A stretch of 64,000 bases of DNA from Enoplolaimus lenunculus (Eukaryota; Nematoda; Enoplea; Enoplida; Thoracostomopsidae), in assembly GCA_030248215.1 (NCBI GenBank), contig JASANG010001117.1, positions 87,501 through 151,500 of the forward strand, read 5' to 3'. The stretch's first letter is position 1. The number at the start of each line of letters is the position of its first letter. A program made the translations under genes and the position numbers. This document shows, piece by piece, positions 53,400 through 63,231 of the stretch. The notes beneath the pieces are model-generated. The model was not told where the DNA came from. It saw only the letters and a program-made list of their open reading frames with translations, and did no database searches.

Positions 53400-53610
53400 A
53401 CACCCGTATTCGACGGGATTTCATCAAATTCAAATCCGGATCCAGGATGGCACCAAGCAGCCGATGACGACTCGCCTTTTGTCAACGGGGTTTTGTCTGC
53501 GCCCCGATAGAAAACGCGCGTTTGTCGCTTGTGAATTAAGCTGTTACTACTGTGACTGGATGAGCATCGCGGCATACTTGGATAATGATTGTGACGATGA
53601 TGCTGTGGGC
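53246..53610 (-). CDS. Alternative minus-strand exon, unrecognised
   Basis: On the minus strand a possible acceptor (GAACTGCCCACAG) precedes an open frame reading HHRHNHYPSMPRCSSSHSSN, then KRQTRVFYRGADKTPLTKGE, GFEFDEIPSNTGVHSSFHDE, NDEFGWLQHSNSTC and APMSPRICSN. It meets GTAAGG, a good donor, at about 53240-53245. The peptide looks like a disordered, Ser-rich acidic region. It lies on the same strand as the left-edge exon. RNY codon use over a sampled stretch is about 25%, no better than chance, so the plus model is slightly favoured. No domain is recognised. Confidence 0.25.
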
Positions 53611-53644
53611 AGTTCATGCTTTATTATTAAGTTTTCAGAAAGTA

Positions 53645-53819
53645 TTTGTCATTATTATTATTATTACTTTTTATTATTATTATTACTTATCATTATTATT
53701 AATATTATTATTATTACTTATCATCATTATTATTATTATTATTATTACTTACCATTATTATTATTACTTATCATTATTATTAATATTATTATTATTAGTA
53801 GTATTATTATTATTACTTA

Positions 53820-53870
<51 letters not shown>

Positions 53871-53907
53871 CTTATCATTATTATTATTATTATTATTATT
53901 ACTTATC

Positions 53908-53944
<37 letters not shown>

Positions 53945-53948
53945 CTTA

Positions 53949-53985
<37 letters not shown>

Positions 53986-54085
53986 TTATCATTTTTATTA
54001 TTATTATTATAATTATTATTGTTGTTGTTTTTGTTGTTGGTGTTGCTCTTCTGGTTTTTGTTGTTGTTGTTGTTTTTGTCGTCGT
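53645..54085 (+). repeat. TTA/ATT and TTG microsatellite
   Basis: About 375 bp of ATT repeats with regular CTTATCATT interruptions, then about 65 bp of TTG-rich repeats. The interruptions recur every 30-60 bp, so longer blocks have been copied. Long frames of Ile, Tyr and Leu are repeat translations. Confidence 0.95.
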
Positions 54086-54342
54086 AATTGTTGGTGCAGT
54101 TAGGGAAAGATTGAAATATTCAATACATACTGAGGTACTCTTATAGTTTATACAAATTTGATTTTAACACAGCTGAAGGTCCATTTTTGTTCGTTGTTTA
54201 TTGCTGATTGGTTAAAATCTGGGCATCCATAATAAATACGAATATTTCAGATATACCTTTATCGTTTTATAGCTTTGACTATAAAATACAATTTTATCTT
54301 AATTCTTTCGAGGGTAAATTTGTAAAACGTGTACCATGAGTA
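54086..54342. other. No gene seen
   Basis: A+T-rich spacer with no recognised feature. Confidence 0.4.
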
Positions 54343-54618
54343 AAGGTCTATTCACACATGGAAGTTGTTCCTGCGAGAAGTTGCAGCTGCAAATTGCACG
54401 CTCAACTGGCATTTTCTCATCAGCCAATGAGAACGCGACTGCAATAAATTCAGCAAAATTGCATGATTATTTACATATGTGAACTAACTTCCTAGCTATG
54501 ATTTTTAAAGAATTATTTGCAGTTGCAAGTTTTTCGAACGGGATTTCCAACAAAACTTGAAAGCGCAAGTTGTAGCTGCAAGTTCTCGCAGCAAAAAGTT
54601 CCGCGTGTGAATAGGGCT
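54343..54618. mobile_element. GCAAG MITE
   Basis: Starts AGGTCTATTCACACATGGAA and ends TTCCGCGTGTGAATAGGGCT, with CTCATCAGCCAATGAGAACG inside. Confidence 0.8.
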
Positions 54619-54675
54619 TTAATTCGGTTTTCCAACTTTTGAACAAGCAAACACGGACAAATTTAAACAATTTTT

Positions 54676-54920
54676 CACTGCAAATTTCAATGTGTTCATT
54701 AATCAACTTAGAGACAGAATTAGTTATTTCTGGTTAGTACTGATTTCATAACTGTAACTCTTAACTCGCTCTGAGTTGATTTAATTCGTGATGAGCTGGT
54801 TAATTAACTCAGCATCAGTTCAGAATGAATTCTGAGTTGTGAAACAACTAATTAAAGCTCACAGTTCTGGAGTGGGTTCGAGTCATTGTGAGTTAAAATC
54901 AACTCACTTGAATTTGCAGC
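54676..54920. mobile_element. GAGTTGA MITE
   Basis: Starts CACTGCAAATTTCAATGTG and ends CACTTGAATTTGCAGC, with CTCGCTCTGAGTTGATTTAA inside. It is diverged. Confidence 0.65.
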
Positions 54921-55158
54921 GTTTCAATAGTATTTGTTGAATAATTTTTTGTAACATTTTTCTTGTTTCGCAAAAAAATTAATATTTCATAGTGTGATCC
55001 GACACTGATCTAAACAATATATATGACCGCCCCCTGATTCACTGAATGTTTAAAAGCAGTACTTAAATCAAATTTGGCAGCTAACAAATATTTTGACTTA
55101 CTTTTAAAAAAATATCTACACACAAAATAGATTATCTTGCATTTTTATGATACAATGA
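54921..55158. other. No gene seen
   Basis: Spacer. ACACACAAAATAGATTATCT at 55119-55138 resembles the palindromic words near 45.05 kb. Confidence 0.4.
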
Positions 55159-55523
55159 CTGGGTTTCTGAAATCTTGCATAAGTATTTAATTAAGTTAGA
55201 TATATACTTAAGTCATATTGCTTAAGTTGGTAACTTAAGTAAATTCTTAACTTTTCGAACAAAAACAGATAAACACCAAATGTGGGCCATTGTTATAACA
55301 AAAACGTAACAGTTTTGCTTTAAGGATGCACCATGAATCTACAATTTGAGTTAGACAAAGGTTAGTGAGCCTGAGCTGTTAATCTGAAATATATCAAATT
55401 TTGTCGGCGACTTAAATATTTACCCAACTTAAGTATGCTTATAAAAACGATAAAATTGTCAAGTAATTGCTTAACACGTACTTAACTACTAAGTCGTACT
55501 TAAGTAGGGTTTCAGAAACTCAG
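55159..55523. mobile_element. CTGGGTTTCTGAAA MITE, TTAAGT-rich
   Basis: Starts CTGGGTTTCTGAAATC and ends GGGTTTCAGAAACTCAG, an inverted pair 365 bp apart. The interior repeats ACTTAAGT-type words in both orientations. It is the only clear copy in the window. Confidence 0.6.
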
Positions 55524-55697
55524 CCAATGTCTTAGAATTCATTTATGTCTTAGCTCAAATGTCTGACGTATGTCTTGAATTTAAGACTTTATCACAAACA
55601 TAATAATAATTGGCTCGTGTACAGTTTCCCAACATACTCGTGTTTTAGGTTTAATCTTAATTATAGGAAAACCTTTTACTGGGCCTAAACGTCTAAG

Positions 55698-55902
55698 GGC
55701 CCATGTTACTTTAAGTGGTGTCCAGGCTTCTGGTGGGTCCATAAAAGAGAAGGTTTAGATTCTAGAATACATTTTTTTGCTTAGACTTAGGCGGGGTAGG
55801 CTTAGGTTAGGCTTACGAAAACGCTTTTGAACCCTTAGGCTTAAGCTTACGCTTAGGAATACGCTTAATCTACTGTTTTACGCCCCTTAAAGTAACATTG
55901 GC
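55698..55902. mobile_element. TAG element, end type 2
   Basis: Starts GGCCCATGTTACTTTAAGTG and ends CCCCTTAAAGTAACATTGGCC. A perfect 8-bp duplication CGTCTAAG flanks it (55690-55697, 55903-55910). A small remnant CCTAAGCGTTTTCCTAAACC follows at 55923. Confidence 0.9.
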
Positions 55903-55910
55903 CCGTCTAA

Positions 55911-56719
55911 GCATAAGCATTAGCCTAAGCGTTTTCCTAAACCAAAACCTTAAATGTTGATGATGATAAGTATACAAGGCCTCTACAACACACAATATAC
56001 CGTATATATATTCACGTTTATGCTCGCTTTATTGTGAAAAAACACTAAACTTTAGCGCAAACATTGGCTGCCCAAAAGCGCAATTTAGACAACGACCGCA
56101 ACAAATGATGATTCCCTAAACTCGGTTCGTTTCTACTCGTCCGATCTAACAACCACAGCAACAGCCCTTTTGAGGACTGGTTTAGAAAAAAAAGTTGTTG
56201 TTTAGTTTTGTTGAATCTAAAATACAACTTTAGTTTGAAACTATCGAATTTGCTTGTAGAGGCGGAATTATGTGAAAGATAGAACGTATTTGTCGCTGAA
56301 ATTTGGCCAGAAATAGGCGAAAAATACTTGTAACAGGCTTTCAGAATAAACATTTTGTAGTTGTAAACGTGAAAAATATTTTTTTGAGAATCAATTCCCC
56401 GTTTAAGTTGGTGGTTATGCTTGTCGAAGACTTGCATGTGGTACAACTTATTTCAAGGTACAACAATGTTACTTGCATAGTGATCAAGGCACAGTCATCA
56501 AGGGAAATAAAATTTTTTGCTATAAAATCATTAAAGTTCGGTCTTTACGGTCAGCATGAATATTCGTATAAACCAGAAGAGGGTTTGACTGGCAATCAAG
56601 TCGTTTCGGGTAAATGTCCAACGGGCTGATTGCAATTTGGGCCACTCAACAAAATTAAAACTTCTTGGTTACGTAATTATTTTTGCAAAAATAGTCAGTG
56701 ATCAACCAGTTTACCTATT
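55911..56719. other. No supported gene
   Basis: Two opposite frames (minus 56045-56446, plus 56303-56629) of over 100 codons overlap. The plus frame (ILVTGFQNKHFVVVNVKNIF, VVMLVEDLHVVQLISRYNNV) looks the more protein-like. Neither has a recognised domain or clear splice sites. Confidence 0.25.
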
Positions 56720-56727
56720 TGAAAATG

Positions 56728-57027
56728 GGCCCGTGTTTAGAACAGGGCCGGATCGTTTTCCGGAGGGGCTGTAATAGAGTCAGTTTAAGCTTTAGACTAA
56801 CTTTTTGGCTTGGGCTTAGCCTTACGAATACACTGATTTTTACGCTTAGGCTTAGGCTTTACACTTATGCTTAAGCTTATGCTTAGGAATAAGCTCATCC
56901 TTACGCTTAAGCTGATTCTAAGGCTGAGGCTTAAGCTTAGAAATAGGGTCATCCTTACGCTTAGGCTTAGACTTAGGCTAGGTAATATGCTTATACTACT
57001 GTTCCGGCCCTGTTGCAAACATGGGCC
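56728..57027. mobile_element. TAG element, end type 3
   Basis: Starts GGCCCGTGTTTAGAACAGGG and ends CGGCCCTGTTGCAAACATGGGCC. A perfect 8-bp duplication TGAAAATG flanks it. The hexamer region is highly mutated (TTAGGC, TTAAGC, TTATGC), so this copy is older than those with pure repeats. Confidence 0.9.
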
Positions 57028-57035
57028 TGAAAATG

Positions 57036-57529
57036 CTAGAGTTTATTTTTAGTGCCAGTCTTTATACATACCGGTATATATAACAGATATCTATAGATAC
57101 CTATGTATATAAATGTGTTTATAAATTTATTATGTGATTAGGCAAAAAATTGTCACGAACCTAAAAAAGCGTTAAAATTGCCTTAATCACACCATTTTTT
57201 TGCTGCGATGAATTCGTATAATTTGAAGTTTTCAGTAAAATTTAGGTTCAAAAAAGCCGCATTGGAATCTTCGAATTTGTCACCCGGCAACATCTAAAGC
57301 CTATTACGCCAAAGCCGAAGCCTAAAGATTAATGAAGGCCAAGAAATTATCAAGTTGTCACAATTTAATTTTATATACAAATTGTCAGACTCAGATATTT
57401 TGATAACATTTTATATGCTTTTTGTGAAGGAAATTATTTACAATTTTCTCAAAAAAATAACATCATTTAACTATGGTTAGTGAACTTTCAAAATATATTA
57501 ATAGAAATATTTACAAAATCATTTTATGA
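57036..57529. other. No gene seen
   Basis: A+T-rich spacer with no supported feature. Confidence 0.4.
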
Positions 57530-57534
57530 TTTAA

Positions 57535-57804
57535 GCCCTATTCACACGTGCAAGTTTTTGTCGCGAGAACTTCCAGCTGCAAATTGCACGCAGAACTTGC
57601 ACTTCTTCATCAGCCAATGAGAAAACGGCAGCAATAAATTCAGTGAACTTGTATGGTTGTTCACACATGTAAACGAAATTCCTAACTATGTTTTTAAGTA
57701 ATTATCTGCAGCTGCAAGTTTTTCGAACGCGATTTTGGACAAGACGTGCAAGTGCAAGTTGCAGCTGCAAGATCTCGCAGCAAAATTTGCAAGTGTGAAT
57801 AGGG
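57535..57804. mobile_element. GCAAG MITE with TTTAA flanks
   Basis: Starts GCCCTATTCACACGTGCAAG and ends TTTGCAAGTGTGAATAGGG. TTTAA is directly repeated outside both ends (57530-57534, 57805-57809). A very well preserved copy of 270 bp. Confidence 0.85.
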
Positions 57805-57809
57805 TTTAA

Positions 57810-58923
57810 CAGCAACAGAAGTTCACAAAGCATCAAGTGATAAAGTGACACTTGATACCACAACCGATATGCCCCATTTACCGTTTCGCATATTGATTGT
57901 ATTATGCTAATTTTGTAATTACTACACAGAAAGATCTATAGGGGTTCGACCCAGGCCAACACCCGTGAACAGGAGTAAAAGTCACATATGGTTTGAATTA
58001 GTACTACAATTGCGTTTGGTTTCTCGCTTTGCATTATTATACATATCGGATGGCATCCAACTTCACAAATTTCTGGACCCGTCATTGCGTTACCAGCAAG
58101 GGCGACCCCACCTCGTACCTCCCTAAACAGAATCGGTTAAAAAGTAAACAATCTTAAACTGCAACTGTAGAATCCCGCAAGTTTATTGGGCGCGCCCCAA
58201 ATATAATTTTCTCACGGACATACCTGGTTACTACCATTGTTTATTATGCAACATCGTTTGAGAAAAAACAGCCTAATTTCGGCTAATGCTGCTAAAACCA
58301 GCGATCTTCTATTGCAATACTAAAATACCAGTTACAACCAAGGGTCACACCGGAACGGTTCCAATTATGAGGGTCTCAAAAATAGCCTTTTCATCAAACC
58401 ATAGCTACGTCGGCAGCGAATTGTAATTTTTTGAAGAATTCTAACTTACTTAATTTTAGCAACAGGGCGTCCACGGACGTCTTCGAACCTCCTGGGTGGA
58501 CGCATCTCGAACGCAACGTGGCTGATTTGTAGCCAAAAACTAATCTGTTAAGTGAAAGGTATGACAAGAATGCTTTAGTGTTAAATCAGAGTGCGCAATA
58601 AACTAAAATTGTTTTTATCGACTTGTATTTCGATTATTCTCGGTACAGTGAGCATGAACCACGGGTGTAAGCATCGGTGCCAATAGGGATAATATGAAGA
58701 CCCGAAAGATTCGGCAAAGGCAGAAACAATACCTTTCGGATTAGAATTTACCTTCCGAATACGAAATGATGAAAATTTCTCGCTCGCAAAGGTTATTTCC
58801 TTCCGAACTCCAATTCTGATCGTTCGTTCTGGAGTGGTCAACGCTGGCGAGTAGGAGCAAAACGAGTTCAGCGTCACCCATCTCTATTGTCGAGTCAATT
58901 TTTGTACAAGTGACTCGACTATA
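57810..58923. other. Long spacer with the stand-alone motif
   Basis: ACAATTGCGTTTGGTTTCTC GC at 58006-58027 is a motif copy. Around 58735-58830 inverted words (CCTTTCGGATTAGAATTTAC and CGAATACGAAATGATG) hint at a small palindromic element. No gene is supported. Confidence 0.35.
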
Positions 58924-59115
58924 GGCCCATCGTTACTTTCAAGGGCGTCCAGGGTTCCGATGGGTCTATAAATGAGTGGGTTTAGATTCTAGATTACATT
59001 TTTTTGCTTAGGTTTAGGCCAAGGCTTATGATTTGGAGCACATTTTTGCAATGCTTAGGCTTAGGCTTAGGAATACGCTTAATCTACTACTACGTCCCTT
59101 AAAGTAACAGTGGCC
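58924..59115. mobile_element. TAG element, end type 2
   Basis: Starts GGCCCATCGTTACTTTCAAG and ends CCCTTAAAGTAACAGTGGCC, with a short degenerate hexamer run. Confidence 0.8.
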
Positions 59116-59391
59116 CAACTAAAAATGTCGTACTTGTGTGGTTATTTCCCCACACAGCAGTATGCACCAAAAAATAGTTTGATTTTAAAATTTTTAACAT
59201 TTTTGAGCTTATCAACTTTCGCGTAATTATTCCACATTCAAATTTGAATTTTTGAAAAATTTGTTTTTAAGCTCCAAGGAACTCCGTTGCAAACCAAAAA
59301 AGAATGTTTTTTGGTCAAAAAGTTACACAAAATCAATGGTGCTAAAATATGCTGCGATCAAACATTCGGCTAACCAGTTAATGGTCGAAAA

Positions 59392-59558
59392 CGCCAATGT
59401 GTATAGAACAGACCCGGAACAGTAGTATAAACATATTCCTAAGCCTAAGCTTAAGGTTGAGCCTATTACTAAGCCTACGCAAAAAAGTTAGTCTAAAAGT
59501 TAAACTGACTATTATAGGCTCGCCGGAAAACGATCCGGCCCTGTTCTATACATGGGAC
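59392..59558. mobile_element. TAG element, end type 3, reverse orientation
   Basis: Starts CGCCAATGTGTATAGAACAG and ends CCCTGTTCTATACATGGGAC. A perfect 8-bp duplication GTCGAAAA flanks it (59384-59391, 59559-59566). Confidence 0.85.
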
Positions 59559-59566
59559 GTCGAAAA

Positions 59567-60290
59567 AGTTGTTTGACGCTAAGCTAACTATTTGGCATAG
59601 TGCCAAATCAATTTATTTGACCACAACTCGAAAATCAAACTCAGTTTAGCGAAAATTTTTAAAAAGGCCCCATGACCGAATCCGTCCTGAGAGGTGGAAC
59701 CGAAAAGACCAATAAGGTCCGTTGTTTGTGGTTCCTTACCCTTTGGTATAAATATTAGTCAAACCTGACGAATTATTAAAGCTTAGTATACCTGTTGACA
59801 CTACGATATATATTTGATAGTGGTAACTGAATTAAGGTTTAGATGTGCTTAAACTAAGTTTATAGACAAAAAATAATAACAGACAGTGAGAGTAGTTAAA
59901 ACACGATAAGAGCGATGTTTTCCACAGAGCCTAATATATCTTTATATCAAAGAGGCATTTTAATATTGATACAGGGGCATTCCTGGGTCAACACAGTGCA
60001 CCCCTTCTGCGTTAGGCTACAAGTATCAGTTGAATATTGGAACTATTTCACTTTTTAAGGCTGTTAAGCTAAAGGCGCAGGTAATTTTTTGTACAAAGTT
60101 CAACGATTTATATACCATGTGACGCAGTTTGTGATAAGCAGTATTCGGTTTTACCACCGTACAGAAACCAATACTTTGAGTTATAATCAAATATGACTGT
60201 TTTGGTACTCTGCGAGGTGTCTGGTATGGTGTAAAATCAGTAACCTGGCTATGAGTAGTGTGAATACGGTGACACTTCAAAAAATGTATT
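59567..60290. other. No supported gene
   Basis: A minus frame of 92 codons (60026-60304) has no recognised product. No repeat family is identified. Confidence 0.35.
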
Positions 60291-60324
60291 TTTCGAAAAT
60301 TCAAATTTGGGTGTAGATTAGTCG

Positions 60325-60400
60325 AGGAACGTTTATGAGAAGTTCAAATATGCAAAGATTGTCAAAATCCGACAATTGTTGGACAAGCGATAGCTGTTGC
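60325..60400 (+). repeat. CAAATATGCAAAAATTTTC repeat, copy 4
   Basis: AAGTTCAAATATGCAAAGAT and CCGACAATTGTTGGACAAGC align with the copies at 20.8 and 23.9 kb. Confidence 0.4.
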
Positions 60401-60548
60401 CCTGATGAAAAAAACAACTGAGTTTTGCTATTTAGTATTTGTTTGAGCTATTGTGGACTTGTTATGGCTCCAAATCACCGTTGCGGGTGTAATTGAATTT
60501 TGAAATTTTTCCTACGATTTCTATTGCAAATAGTCTTTTTAAATGTTT

Positions 60549-60727
60549 GCCATAGTTACTTAGAGCCAGAAAAAGTAGAGGAAGCGGATTCCTAAGCCTA
60601 AGCCTAAGCCTAAGGTTGCAAAAATGTGTTCCTAAGCCTAAGCCTAAGCCTAAGCCTAACCCTAGGGAAAGTTAAATCAACTTCGTTGTAAGCCTATCTC
60701 AAACTCTACCTTAAAGTAACATGGGCC
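60549..60727. mobile_element. TAG element, end type 2, reverse orientation
   Basis: Starts GCCATAGTTACTTAGAGCC and ends TACCTTAAAGTAACATGGGCC. A perfect 8-bp duplication AAATGTTT flanks it (60541-60548, 60728-60735). Confidence 0.9.
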
Positions 60728-60796
60728 AAATGTTTCATAGCTGATCACAGTCAGAAAAAGGCGGGCCGGACCCCCCAAAAAACTCCTGGATTACTG

Positions 60797-61005
60797 TTGG
60801 GCCAGTATCTCAAATTATGCCCATTTCCAGTAGACATAAATTCTAGACTACATTTTTTGGTTAGGCTTAGGCTTAGGAATACGCTTTTGTAACGCTTAGG
60901 CTTAGGCTTAGGTTTAGGAATACGCTTTTGTAACACTTAGGCTTAGGCTCAGGCTTAGGAATACGCTTATCCTACTGTAACGGCCCTAAAAACGTAGCAT
61001 TGGCC
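60797..61005. mobile_element. TAG element, end type 2, left part altered
   Basis: AAATTCTAGACTACATTTTTTG starts the core. TTAGGC runs with GGAATACGCTTTTGTAACGC spacers follow, and it ends CCTAAAAACGTAGCATTGGCC. The usual left subterminal block is missing. Confidence 0.7.
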
Positions 61006-61343
61006 ACAAATTCTTGTGCATCGCTCGAACAAATAATTAGCCTTCCCCCCAAGCCAGGTAAACTGGCTACGAGACTGGTTTCATATCGTGAACTTGGTTC
61101 ACTCAAAATAAGCAACATCGAAATCAGCTTTTTCAAACCATTGGAGGGGGTCGCGACGACCCCTTTCGCCAAGCACTGATTGAATTCAAGATTCAAGGAC
61201 GTACGGTGCTCACCATCACTGCGTACTCTATGAGCTTGACGCTCGACGACATCTCCGCTGTTGCGTGTTGCGGATAATAAACAATTCCGGTGAAACCAGA
61301 AAAATCACACTTTTAACAGACTTAATGATAACTTTCTAGATCC
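61006..61343. repeat. Spacer with MITE and SINE fragments
   Basis: GCCAGGTAAACTGGCTACGA (61053-61072) is a CCGTAGCC end, and CTCACCATCACTGCGTACTC with GAGCTTGACGCTCGACG (61209-61247) is the head of the tRNA-derived SINE on the minus strand. Confidence 0.5.
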
Positions 61344-61345
61344 TA

Positions 61346-61533
61346 CACAGCAAAAAATGGCGAGTCAAATTGATTATATCCGAAATAGGCTTTTCCTGAC
61401 TACATAGACTGAGTCAAATTCGACTCAGTGAGTCACACGTTTGACTCTGACGTAGTCGAATTTGACTCATTTTGTGCAGTCGCGTAGATCGTATTTCGGA
61501 GAGAGTCAATTTGACTCATCATTTTTTGCAGTG
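61346..61533. mobile_element. TGCAAAAAATG MITE, copy 3, intact
   Basis: Starts CACAGCAAAAAATGGCGAGT and ends ACTCATCATTTTTTGCAGTG, with TA on both sides (61344-61345, 61534-61535). About 188 bp, non-coding, TA target as in Tc1/mariner-like elements. Confidence 0.8.
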
Positions 61534-61964
61534 TAGCGTCATAAATATTTTAAATTCAGCCACGTCCGCCCCTGCCAGTGCACAGTTTGGTAATGGCGTA
61601 GTTATCATAGACCATTTATGTGATTATAAACTATTAAACATTGTTGGCGCAAAGGTAAATGGTTATAATTAATAAACACCAAATCGAAAACTTTGACAAT
61701 TTTGTATCTTTGAACGCAAGAAATAGCTTAGAAAATGTAAAAAATAAAATATATGTGGAATAATAATCAATAAATATTTTTTGGTATATCAAAAAACATT
61801 GCAGTATACAGAACAGTACTAATGCCACCATACCCCCTAAAAAGGTGGGAGCGCCTCGACCCCACGGACCCGATCAAAGCCCATAAAATTGACAGTAACT
61901 TTTTAATCTGTCTTTTGCCACTAAAATTCAATTGTGGATAATGACAACAATGAGCAATTATTGG
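61534..61964. other. No gene seen
   Basis: A+T-rich spacer with no supported feature. Confidence 0.4.
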
Positions 61965-62230
61965 GTTCCCGGTTTGTACAAAATGTTCCACCGGATGTTG
62001 CGTTTTTGGCTGACCCCCCTTGTTTATAGGGGGGTCGCTATCATATGAAAACCCCTAAACTAATCTATAACGAGACCATGTTTGACGCCGCATACATAAA
62101 GTGCCATGGTTCACATCGGTTGTATCCCCTCTAAACAAAGGGGTGTAGGGCAAAAACGCCACGCGTGCCGGGTACATTGTTTTCTACACAGAATATGCCC
62201 AGTGGCACACTCTTGTTAAATAGCGATTAT
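61965..62230. mobile_element. AAGAGTGTGCAAC repeat, copy 5
   Basis: GTTGCGTTTTTGGCTGACCC and CAAAAACGCCACGCGTGCCGG face each other. GGCACACTCTTG is at the right. The left AAGAGTG is lost. Confidence 0.55.
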
Positions 62231-62326
62231 CCACGGTTGAAATTAATAGTCTCGCTTTTTGGTCGCTTAGGCTCGCAAGGAAAACAATATTGTATTTGTC
62301 TGAAAAATTTTAATTTTTAACTTTTG

Positions 62327-62774
62327 AGGCACCTTAGATTAAGTTTAGGGAGGGCTCTTTATACACGTGCCCCCATCTCACTAATATATATCGAGTAACC
62401 CAGACTTAAATATTATTCGATATCAACCATAATTAAAGGTTAAGAAATTGTTAGAATAAAGCTACATCATTGTGTTAGTTTACCTTCCAATTGCTTGCCT
62501 GGCCAGTGTATAGATACGCTGCACCCCTGATATACCCATTCACACGTGCAAGGCACCTTAGATTAAGTTTAGGGAGGGCTCTTTATACACGTGCCCCCAT
62601 CTCACTAATATATATCGAGTAACCCAGACTTAAATATTATTCGATATCAACCATAATTAAAGGTTAAGAAATTGTTAGAATAAAGCTACATCATTGTGTT
62701 AGTTTACCTTCCAATTGCTTGCCTGGCCAGTGTATAGATACGCTGCACCCCTGATATACCCATTCACACGTGCA
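62327..62774 (+). repeat. Exact 224-bp tandem duplication
   Basis: ACCTTAGATTAAGTTTAGGG starts at 62331 and again at 62555. I see no difference between the two copies, including GGCCAGTGTATAGATACGC and CCCATTCACACGTGCAAG. The first copy breaks off at CACGTGCAAG inside the GCAAG terminus; the second runs on into the full GCAAG element. Confidence 0.9.
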
Positions 62775-63055
62775 AGTTTTTGCAGCGAGAACACGCAGCT
62801 GCAACTTGCACGAAATACTTGCAGCTGTAAGTATTTTCAAAGCAACATTTCGATTGACCAATCAAACTGCATCTGCAAGAAATTTAAGCGACTTGCAACT
62901 GCATTCACAGGTGCGAATTAAATTCAATGGCATGAATTTCACTGAATAATTTGCCGCTGTAAGAACTTCAAAGTTGTTTTGTGACCAAACTTGCATATGC
63001 AAGTTGCACGTACATGTTTTTGCTGCAAAACCTTCCACGTGTGAAGAGAACTTAA
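62763..63055. mobile_element. GCAAG MITE
   Basis: Starts TTCACACGTGCAAGTTTTTG and ends CCTTCCACGTGTGAAGAGAAC, with GCAGCTGCAACTTGCACG and GTGCGAATTAAATTCAATG inside. It overlaps the second copy of the 224-bp duplication. Confidence 0.75.
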
Positions 63056-63231
63056 GGACTTATCATAGACTTGTTTCCACGAAGTAGAAAAATTTATGAA
63101 ATTTAAAAGCAACGATGTAGTCCGTAAACCAAAAAAATTTTCATTGATATACTGTTACACGGTGACCAGCGGCAATTGCCGTGCGTTGCCATATACAGTG
63201 CTGCCGGATAACGCCGGAGACGGCATTAATC

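Noticed and set aside
53585-54103. Frames of 170-200 codons rich in Ile, Tyr and Leu
   Set aside because: They read through the TTA/TTG microsatellite.
56303-56629. Plus frame of 108 codons as a host gene
   Set aside because: Protein-like composition only; no domain, splice site or repeatable support, and an opposite frame overlaps it.
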